A stretch of 5,968 bases of DNA from Bacillota bacterium. Its GTDB lineage: Bacteria > Bacillota > Clostridia > Acetivibrionales > JANLFN01. Numbering within the stretch: position 1 is the stretch's first letter; the number at the start of each line of letters is the position of its first letter. Under the pieces are notes generated by a model, which saw nothing but the letters and a program-made list of their open reading frames with translations, was not told where the DNA came from and did no database searches. The translations under genes and the position numbers were made by a program. This document shows, piece by piece, positions 1 to 5,176 of the stretch. The stretch is from NCBI GenBank assembly GCA_023397675.1, contig JAEWTV010000098.1:1-5968 (forward strand). The letters are read 5' to 3'.

Positions 1-68
1 CGCATGGTTTCCACAACTTTTCGCTTAAATTCCCCAGTATACCGTTTATACGGCATGTCTTTTGGCAT
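1..68 (-). CDS. IS3-family transposase OrfA, N-terminal 22 residues (partial)
   Basis: Reading leftward from ATG 68, the protein begins MPKDMPY and continues KRYTGEFKRKVVETMR to the window edge. The K-R-Y-T-x-E-F-K-x-K-V-V-E-T pattern is the start of the helix-turn-helix domain of IS3-family OrfA proteins, which bind the element's ends and are completed by frameshifting into OrfB. GGGGTG at 79-74 lies 5 bases before ATG 68; a second in-frame ATG at 56 is less well placed. The frame was found by direct translation. Only the N-terminus is visible, so I cannot say whether the transposase is intact. Confidence 0.72.
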   Translation of the reverse strand, partial: MPKDMPYKRYTGEFKRKVVETM

Positions 69-73
69 GAAAA

Positions 74-120
74 CACCCCATTTGTTTTTCAGTATATCAC
101 ACTGTCTAACAAATGGGGTG
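74..120 (-). repeat. Perfect 13-bp inverted repeat in the IS leader, enclosing the transposase ribosome binding site
   Basis: CACCCCATTTGTT at 74-86 and its exact reverse complement at 108-120 are separated by 21 bases. On the minus strand the downstream arm contains the OrfA ribosome binding site GGGGTG. A transcript entering from the neighbouring genes would fold and hide that site. Comparable shielding of transposase translation from read-through transcripts is known for IS10 and IS50. Confidence 0.7.
91..98 (-). promoter_or_regulatory. Candidate extended -10 promoter element for the IS transposase
   Basis: The minus strand reads GATATACT here: TATACT at 96-91, preceded by TGA, which fits an extended -10 (TGnTATAAT-like). 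No convincing -35 lies at the right distance. Transcription would start near position 84, inside the downstream arm of the inverted repeat, so this message would lack the upstream arm. Confidence 0.4.
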
Positions 121-127
121 CTGTTCA

Positions 128-172
128 ATCACGAATGCGGGAGATATTTTTGACAAGTTCGTTATACGCCAT
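128..172 (-). pseudogene. N-terminal remnant of a WYL-type regulator gene, interrupted by an insertion sequence
   Basis: ATG at 172 opens a frame reading MAYNELVKNISRIRD, followed at once by TGA. A GAGGTG site at 186-181, 8 bases upstream, is the same motif used by the two preceding genes, so this looks like a real gene start. From memory, the peptide resembles the first 15 residues of a Firmicute WYL-domain transcriptional regulator family, whose members usually go on with RIRDYMREFYVYGF; I cannot run a search. The stop codon is supplied by the first bases of the IS end (TGAACAG, reading from 127), so the gene is cut exactly after codon 15. The rest should lie beyond the insertion, outside the window. 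WYL regulators (for example BrxR) control several BREX loci, so loss of this gene could alter expression of the operon. It lies 81 bases after the desulfurase with no terminator between. Confidence 0.6.
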
Positions 173-180
173 GCGGGGTT

Positions 181-186
181 CACCTC
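181..186 (-). promoter_or_regulatory. Ribosome binding site of the interrupted regulator gene
   Basis: GAGGTG on the minus strand, 8 bases before ATG 172. Its good spacing is the main sign that the 15-codon remnant was a real gene start. Confidence 0.6.
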
Positions 187-253
187 GGTTTCTCTGAATT
201 GGATTGCGCCGAGAAAAGTTGTCCTTATTTGCACTTTTATTACAAATATCAAA

Positions 254-1378
254 CTAAAATGATTTCTTTAATACCTTCGCCAGAGCAGCTACGATGTAAT
301 CAACATCTTCTTCAGTATTATTTCTACCGAGTGAAACTCTGATTGTACCTTTTGCCAACGTTTCCTCAAGCTGTATCGTCTTAAGAACATGTGAAATTTC
401 TGTGTTGACACTGTTACAGGCTGAACCAGTAGAAATACTGATACCCATTAAATCCATGCGATGGAGAATAGTTTCTCCGTCCGCTCCGCTAAATGAAAGG
501 CTAATAAGGCCTGGTAAAGTATTATCACCACCGTTACGCACAAACGGAATATTTGTTTCACGGAGCTTTTCTAAAAGCCTTATCTCCAATGATTTTATAT
601 ATGCCACATTGCTTTTGAGGCCAGTAAAGTTTTCTTTCAAAGCTGTAGCCATTCCAACAATAGACGCAATATTTTCTGTTCCGGCGCGATACTGACTTTC
701 CTGTGCGCCGCCATCAGCATAGGGCAAAATCTTGGTGCCTTTGCGTATGTATAAAAAGCCAATACCTTTTGGCCCATTGAATTTGTGAGCCGATGCCGAT
801 AACATATCTACACCCAGATCCGATACATCGATCTCGACATGACCGACTGCCTGCACAGCATCTGTATGAAATAACGCACCGCGAGAGTGGGTCATATCAC
901 AGAGTTCCTTAATCGGTTGTATAGTGCCAATCTCGTTATTGGCACACATAACTGACACAAGGTGTGTGGCATTCGAAATCACACCATTGAGTGTTTTCGC
1001 AGTAATGAGCCCATCTGCAGTCGGCATAAGATAGGCTACGGGATATCCCAGACGTTCTATAGCTTCACATGAATGAAGAACGGCATGATGCTCAAACGCA
1101 GACGTTATTGTTGCTCTCTTCTCCGGGTCGGCAAAAGCTGTGCCTTTGACAGCCCAGTTGTCACTTTCTGTGCCACCAGAAGTAAAAAATATCTCATCTG
1201 GCTGCGCATTGATGCATTTTGCAATAGTAGCTCTTGCTTCTGCAAGGGCTTTTTTCGGCTTTCTCGCAAATGCATATGGCTGTGATACATTGCCGTATTC
1301 ATCGAGTAACCACGGAGTCATTGCTTCAAAAGCGTTTCTATTCAATTGTGTTGTTGCCGCATTATCGGCATAAATCAC
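254..1378 (-). CDS. Cysteine desulfurase, IscS/NifS/DndA class
   Basis: A complete PLP-dependent aminotransferase-fold enzyme that converts L-cysteine to L-alanine and holds the sulfur as a persulfide for transfer to an acceptor. Numbering from the GTG at 1378 (374 residues), the N-terminus is MIYADNAATT, as is typical of the family. Further marks are TESDNWA at 70-76, EHHA at 96-99 (His stacking on PLP), HTDAVQA at 171-177 (Asp173), SASAHKFNGPKG with PLP lysine Lys199, RAGTEN at 231-236 and STGSACNS with catalytic Cys321. All key residues are present. It is shorter than IscS (about 404) and lacks an IscS-like C-terminal tail. Start: GAGGTG at 1390-1385 is 6 bases from GTG 1378; the GTG at 1387 overlaps the site. 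The start lies 12 bases after the small CxxC gene, so the two are cotranscribed. DndA and SspA, the sulfur donors of DNA phosphorothioation, belong to this class; with BREX genes upstream, a dedicated role in DNA modification is plausible. General Fe-S or tRNA sulfur supply is the alternative. Confidence 0.93.
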   Translation of the reverse strand: MIYADNAATTQLNRNAFEAMTPWLLDEYGNVSQPYAFARKPKKALAEARATIAKCINAQPDEIFFTSGGTESDNWAVKGTAFADPEKRATITSAFEHHAVLHSCEAIERLGYPVAYLMPTADGLITAKTLNGVISNATHLVSVMCANNEIGTIQPIKELCDMTHSRGALFHTDAVQAVGHVEIDVSDLGVDMLSASAHKFNGPKGIGFLYIRKGTKILPYADGGAQESQYRAGTENIASIVGMATALKENFTGLKSNVAYIKSLEIRLLEKLRETNIPFVRNGGDNTLPGLISLSFSGADGETILHRMDLMGISISTGSACNSVNTEISHVLKTIQLEETLAKGTIRVSLGRNNTEEDVDYIVAALAKVLKKSF

Positions 1379-1384
1379 TGTTAC

Positions 1385-1390
1385 CACCTC
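1385..1390 (-). promoter_or_regulatory. Ribosome binding site of the cysteine desulfurase
   Basis: GAGGTG immediately after the TAA of the small CxxC gene and 6 bases before GTG 1378. It overlaps the other candidate GTG at 1387 and so selects 1378. Confidence 0.75.
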
Positions 1391-1591
1391 TTAAAGAAAC
1401 AATGTGCAACCTTGGTCTTTGAAGTCGCTTATCTTTGCATAAAGGTCTTCCACGGAGACATCAAGGTGATCTGCAAGGCAGTCAATACAAAAAAAACGTG
1501 TAAGATTTTTATCCAACAACTTTTTATTAAGACCGACGGCGTCCTTATCAAGTTTGCTCTCGCACACACAGCATTTAGTGATTTTCCCCAT
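1391..1591 (-). CDS. Small CxxC/CxxC putative metal-binding protein between brxL and the cysteine desulfurase
   Basis: A 66-residue protein whose exact family I cannot name. Near the N-terminus it has CCVC (Cys7, Cys8, Cys10), then CIDC at 35-38, which gives a CxxC...CxxC pair suited to zinc or another metal. A further cysteine (Cys62) lies in the C-terminal sequence DQGCTLFL. Residues 39-58 look like an amphipathic helix (LADHLDVSVEDLYAKISDFK). There is no signal peptide or membrane segment, so it is probably cytosolic. Start: the ATG at 1591 shares one base with the brxL TAA stop (TAATG) and has GAGGTG at 1606-1601, 9 bases upstream; a GTG at 1603 lies inside that site and is unlikely. The gene is tightly followed by the cysteine desulfurase. 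By association it may be a partner or sulfur-handling accessory of that enzyme; this is inference only. The intact frame, proper ribosome binding site and clear cysteine pattern make it a real gene. Confidence 0.85.
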   Translation of the reverse strand: MGKITKCCVCESKLDKDAVGLNKKLLDKNLTRFFCIDCLADHLDVSVEDLYAKISDFKDQGCTLFL

Positions 1592-3099
1592 TACAAATCC
1601 CACCTCACCATATATGTGGAGAAGCCGATATTTCCATCAGGGAACATGCCCGGATTAACAAATCTCATCTGCTTCAAGACCGTCTCCTGCATACCCTTGG
1701 CAGGGGTCAGACAATACTTGTCAAACTCCTCTCTGAATTTCCGAGTTCGGATGAGGGGACTATCTGCGTGCGGAAAAAATAACTTCATGTAAGCCGTACA
1801 AAGACGAAAAATGGCTTCTTTTTCACGCCCCGATGTGTCTCCTGTAGCGGATTTGACATCGACAAGTTCCTCTACCATTCCGCGATACTTCATTGTTTCA
1901 GGTGTACTGCGTAAGAGGTGCATAATCTCAGTGAAGTATTCCGAGTTCAATGCCCAGTCATTGATAAACATCCGTGGGGAAAGTGCAGGAACAAATTGAC
2001 CGGGTATAAAACCATGGATTCTTTGCAGTAAGGCGCTGTCTCGGAAAATTGGGTTGATGTCACCAATCATATCTTTATCGCTATCCATATTCTCGTATGC
2101 AATGTTGCCAAGAAAAACTATGCCCGCTTCTCCATCAATGCGAGTGCCGCCTACGGTCACATAGCCATCTTCCATATAACCTTTCAGAATACCCGCCATT
2201 TCTTTGTCGTTGGCGAACTCAATGGATTTAATCTCGTCAATGGCAATGAAATCATTGCAGGTCACCAGACCTTTTGCTCGCGCTCCGGGTCGGCGATCTA
2301 TGAACAGCATAGTGCGGCTTACCTGACCGCCAGTGAGCAGCCAGCCATACTTGCTGATTTTTCCAAACATATACGACTTGCCTGTTTGTTGCGGTGCAAG
2401 TTCGATAAGGTTCACTCGTGGCTGAATGAACGGCAGCAACCGCGTCAGCATCGTGTGCTTTGCTTTCCAAATATCACGTTCTATCCAACCCTTACGGGCA
2501 AAGCCGTCCGGGTTATAGTCGATCGCACCGAGCAGGATTTCCATCCATTCTTCAACTTCAAAATGGGTTCTCGCCTCACGGAAATCATCAAGACTCACCT
2601 TATACGGGCAAAAATTTTTGAAATCAAGCAGAGTAAATCGACCATTTTTCTTGCTGCCTTCCGGTGGCATATAGCCAAGTTTAATCAGCCCCCACCCTCC
2701 AGCTTCACCGATGAGTTCATCTTTGATTCTGTTCCACACATAATCCTCGATGATGGTGTGGGAGTGAGAGAAACCGAGCGAGGGAATTTCAAAGCTATAA
2801 TAGTTTGAGCTGGAGTTAAAAGACACATTGACCTTGGCGAGAAATGGGCGCGTTTCACCCATCGTCCTTGCCTCATCTTCAAGTCGCTCCTTTTCGCTGC
2901 GAGGTGGGATAATCGTCGCAACGTAGTCGCTAAGTGAATCTATGTTTTCCACAGTCCCGTCAGCACCAGTCCTGCGTTTTAGAATCCAGTCGCGCAAGAA
3001 AGCCTCTATCTTAGCCGCTTTGAACATCGACATAACGGACGGGTCTTTGAAAACTGTGGTAGAGGGGAAATATTCCCTCAATTTATTGACATCGTACAT
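1591..3099 (-). CDS. brxL: BrxL-type AAA+ ATPase of BREX system, short form lacking the Lon-like domain
   Basis: BrxL is the conserved BREX AAA+ ATPase; structural work on classical BrxL describes an MCM-like ring that encircles DNA. In this 502-residue protein, residues 1 to about 225 form the N-terminal region. The ATPase core follows: Walker A APQQTGKS at 235-242 (Lys241, Ser242, with Ala where the first Gly usually stands), a K-Y-G-W-L-L-T-G-G-Q-V stretch at 250-260 typical of BrxL, Walker B FIAIDEI at 284-290 (Asp288, Glu289), sensor-1-like VFLGN at 328-332 and QRIHGFIPG at 359-367 (arginine-finger-like Arg360). A helical segment runs to the end. Classical BrxL is near 680 residues with a C-terminal Lon-protease-like domain; here the stop comes just after the helical region and the next gene starts at once. 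The absence therefore looks like a family trait rather than a frameshift. ATG 3099 has GGAGGG 8 bases upstream. Confidence 0.9.
   Translation of the reverse strand: MYDVNKLREYFPSTTVFKDPSVMSMFKAAKIEAFLRDWILKRRTGADGTVENIDSLSDYVATIIPPRSEKERLEDEARTMGETRPFLAKVNVSFNSSSNYYSFEIPSLGFSHSHTIIEDYVWNRIKDELIGEAGGWGLIKLGYMPPEGSKKNGRFTLLDFKNFCPYKVSLDDFREARTHFEVEEWMEILLGAIDYNPDGFARKGWIERDIWKAKHTMLTRLLPFIQPRVNLIELAPQQTGKSYMFGKISKYGWLLTGGQVSRTMLFIDRRPGARAKGLVTCNDFIAIDEIKSIEFANDKEMAGILKGYMEDGYVTVGGTRIDGEAGIVFLGNIAYENMDSDKDMIGDINPIFRDSALLQRIHGFIPGQFVPALSPRMFINDWALNSEYFTEIMHLLRSTPETMKYRGMVEELVDVKSATGDTSGREKEAIFRLCTAYMKLFFPHADSPLIRTRKFREEFDKYCLTPAKGMQETVLKQMRFVNPGMFPDGNIGFSTYMVRWDL
1601..1606 (-). promoter_or_regulatory. 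Ribosome binding site of the small CxxC protein
   Basis: GAGGTG inside the final brxL codons, 9 bases before the ATG at 1591. It fixes that start, rules out the GTG at 1603 that overlaps it, and points to translational coupling with brxL. Confidence 0.75.
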
Positions 3100-3107
3100 C
3101 TGTTTTT

Positions 3108-3113
3108 CCCTCC
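3108..3113 (-). promoter_or_regulatory. Ribosome binding site of brxL
   Basis: GGAGGG on the minus strand, 8 bases before the brxL ATG at 3099 and directly after the pglZ TAG. It is the same core as the pglZ site, and with a 14-base intergenic gap it supports one polycistronic message. Confidence 0.8.
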
Positions 3114-5171
3114 CTAAATGAGACCTTCAAATTCATCGACCACATCGGCGGTACTCTTTTTGCTGAGTTGTTTCGGGACTTCCGCTACGGCGTTTCTTGT
3201 AAACACCACGATGGGAACGAGCCGCTCCTCAAGCGTCGCACCGCCGTGCAGTTCATATAGCTTGCCGCCCATTTTCGGCAATCTGTTATACCCTCGTACA
3301 ATCCAATACGTTTTTTTCGTTTCTGGAAAATATTCTTGTTCTAACTCTAACGGACGGATGGCTCCTTGGGGGGCAAGTGAATACCGCCAATCGTCCGGCT
3401 GTCCATTCCATGGCAAGGTCGTGTCTTTGCCCTCATTGTGGGCGATTACGGCAAGTCGAGAAGCACCGTGGTCGGCTGTCACGACAACGCGGGCAAATTG
3501 GGTAAGCCCATCGGCAATACGATTCATAATTTCGGTTTCGAATACCCGCAGGGTTTCCACAAAATTCCGCTCCGGTATGGAGATCTCGTGCTTTGCCGCT
3601 CCGTTATGAACGATATTGTCAATGCTCCTTATTTCAGGTAATATCCGGGCCTTGTCCCACTTAATCGGATTAAATATAGTTTCGGTTGGCAGTTTGGCGG
3701 TTACGACAGCCTGTGACTCAATGTTCATACCACGACGTTTTGACAATGCAAGCAATAGCGGCATATATTCAGCGCCCATTGCGTCTACTACGAGCAGCGC
3801 AACATCAGACTGCATTCGCAACTCATCTATAACAGTGTCACGTGTGGAATAGGCTTTGGGGACGACAAAGTCATAAGCTCGTTTAACGAAGCTTTCTGAA
3901 ATGGTGCCTGAAACCTTAAGTCTTCGATATTCATTGAAATACGCAGTTGTTGCCGCATCCTTGAAATTGAAGGCTGAGGAGAAGTAGTCCGCAAGGGTCG
4001 GAAATAGTTCGCTGTACTCTTTTGGGAGTCCATAGGTCAAATCCTCGGTAGACGCACGGCGCACAATCTCAACACGCTCCGCATTTGTGCCGCAATTGAG
4101 GAACTGCAGGGCATCACCAATTTCCTTGGTTTGTCCGATAAATTCTATAATTAACGACTCATAATCCGAGCCGATAGCTTTGAGTGCTTCCGCTCGTTCC
4201 GCCGCATATTTTTTTGCATTCATATCCGAGAGAACAGCAATCGCTGAACCCACTATGTATTTCCATAGCAAGTTGTTGCGGGTAACATCCTCGGATATTA
4301 CCTTAGCAATGTATGAATCGCCCGGAAGCCGTTGGCGCAATGCCCAAATATGTGCCGACCATAGGTTGTCAGCCGGTATTTCAAGAAGACGCTTCAGGGC
4401 AAGCCGTGTGCTGATATTTCCAGTACCGAAAAGAGTCTCAAGATAAAGTTCTATGCTTTGCCCGCTTTCGGTTGATTTTGAAAGCAATTGCTCTAATGTG
4501 GCATCGTCAAATTCGGCATTTAAGCCGTAGTGCTGAGCGGCAACGTCACGAGTACCAAGCACGAATGTGACAGCATTACCGATACCCGCTTGTACATCTG
4601 TCAGGTCTTTCAATATGAGCGTCTGCTCGCCGAATGGCTCATATTGGAAAGCGTTTTGACTGAGCAATTCCTTATAGCCATTGAAGCCGCCCGTTTTCAC
4701 CCATTTGTCCGAATACGCCTGAACACTGAGTGGTTCGAGGGTTTCTTCGCTTCCCTCAATAAAGACTACGCTACGAGACTCCTCGTACCGAGGAGAAAAA
4801 TTTGGGTTGCTGTGAACAGAGAGCATATAATCTACGTTTAACGCATTGGCATCAAGCCTTCTGCGAAGTTCAGACATAAAAGCAGTCACACCCTCCGTGT
4901 CAAGCAATGCCAAGTAAGCATCAAGACCAACCACCAAGGCACGACTGCATACTGCTTTTATCTTGGCGTCGACAGCGCTCATCAGCACATTTGGCATAGG
5001 CAAATGCGTGTCATCGGCAAAAAGGCAGTCTGCTGCATTTATAATGTTCTCCCCATGTCTATGATGGTTCAGCAATTGAGCCGCAGTAGTGTTATTGGGA
5101 TAGACTATGACACGCGGCGCATTTGGGTTGCTGAAAACCGCACTGTAATACCTGTTGAGCGTATATGCCAT
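3114..5171 (-). CDS. pglZ: PglZ-domain protein of BREX system (alkaline phosphatase superfamily)
   Basis: PglZ is a core protein of BREX phage-defence systems and carries a metal-dependent alkaline-phosphatase-like fold. Counting from the upstream ATG at 5180, the C-terminal half shows the superfamily pattern: VVDAMG at 464-469 (metal-ligand Asp466), LPTET at 498-502 (likely nucleophile Thr500), VTADHG at 567-572 (Asp570, His571) and HGGATLEERLVP at 645-656 (His645). All expected metal-site positions look intact. Residues 1-450 are a less recognisable, mainly helical N-terminal region. At about 685-688 residues it is shorter than the roughly 800-residue PglZ of type 1 BREX. Start choice: GGAGGG (5186-5181) abuts the ATG at 5180, leaving one base of spacing. 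It is 10 bases from the in-frame ATG at 5171, the start used here; a GTG at 5174 (7 bases) is also possible. The next gene, brxL, starts 14 bases after the TAG stop. Confidence 0.93.
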   Translation of the reverse strand: MAYTLNRYYSAVFSNPNAPRVIVYPNNTTAAQLLNHHRHGENIINAADCLFADDTHLPMPNVLMSAVDAKIKAVCSRALVVGLDAYLALLDTEGVTAFMSELRRRLDANALNVDYMLSVHSNPNFSPRYEESRSVVFIEGSEETLEPLSVQAYSDKWVKTGGFNGYKELLSQNAFQYEPFGEQTLILKDLTDVQAGIGNAVTFVLGTRDVAAQHYGLNAEFDDATLEQLLSKSTESGQSIELYLETLFGTGNISTRLALKRLLEIPADNLWSAHIWALRQRLPGDSYIAKVISEDVTRNNLLWKYIVGSAIAVLSDMNAKKYAAERAEALKAIGSDYESLIIEFIGQTKEIGDALQFLNCGTNAERVEIVRRASTEDLTYGLPKEYSELFPTLADYFSSAFNFKDAATTAYFNEYRRLKVSGTISESFVKRAYDFVVPKAYSTRDTVIDELRMQSDVALLVVDAMGAEYMPLLLALSKRRGMNIESQAVVTAKLPTETIFNPIKWDKARILPEIRSIDNIVHNGAAKHEISIPERNFVETLRVFETEIMNRIADGLTQFARVVVTADHGASRLAVIAHNEGKDTTLPWNGQPDDWRYSLAPQGAIRPLELEQEYFPETKKTYWIVRGYNRLPKMGGKLYELHGGATLEERLVPIVVFTRNAVAEVPKQLSKKSTADVVDEFEGLI

Positions 5172-5176
5172 CACCG

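Larger units (their letters stand above)
1..127 (-). mobile_element. End of an IS3-family insertion sequence (rest outside window)
   Basis: The outer boundary is placed at 127, where the minus strand begins TGAACAGCACCCC. IS3-family ends usually start with TG, and this is where the regulator frame breaks. The element then carries an untranslated leader of about 58 bases and the start of OrfA, and runs off the left edge. Its second end and target duplication cannot be seen; the host bases next to the junction are GAT (130-128, minus strand), the likely 3-base duplication, or TGAT if it is 4 bases. The family call rests on the OrfA N-terminus and the TG terminus. Confidence 0.75.

Noticed and set aside
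74..120. Reading the 13-bp inverted repeat as a rho-independent terminator
   Set aside because: The loop is 21 bases, only TTTT follows before a C, and the second arm holds a ribosome binding site 5 bases before the OrfA ATG, so shielding of translation fits better.
128..253. Possible terminator after the desulfurase
   Set aside because: I see no GC-rich stem followed by a T run on the minus strand, so the interrupted regulator may be cotranscribed or have a promoter I cannot identify.
1346..1792. Plus-strand open frame of 148 codons
   Set aside because: It runs antisense across the desulfurase start, the CxxC gene and the brxL end, all better supported by motifs and ribosome binding sites.
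2386..2808. Plus-strand open frame of 140 codons
   Set aside because: It lies wholly within brxL on the opposite strand and has no recognisable motif; brxL has clear AAA+ motifs there.
3118..3609. Plus-strand open frame of 163 codons
   Set aside because: It is antisense to the conserved catalytic part of pglZ, with no family resemblance.
4530..4841. Plus-strand open frame of 103 codons
   Set aside because: It is antisense within pglZ, with no motif.
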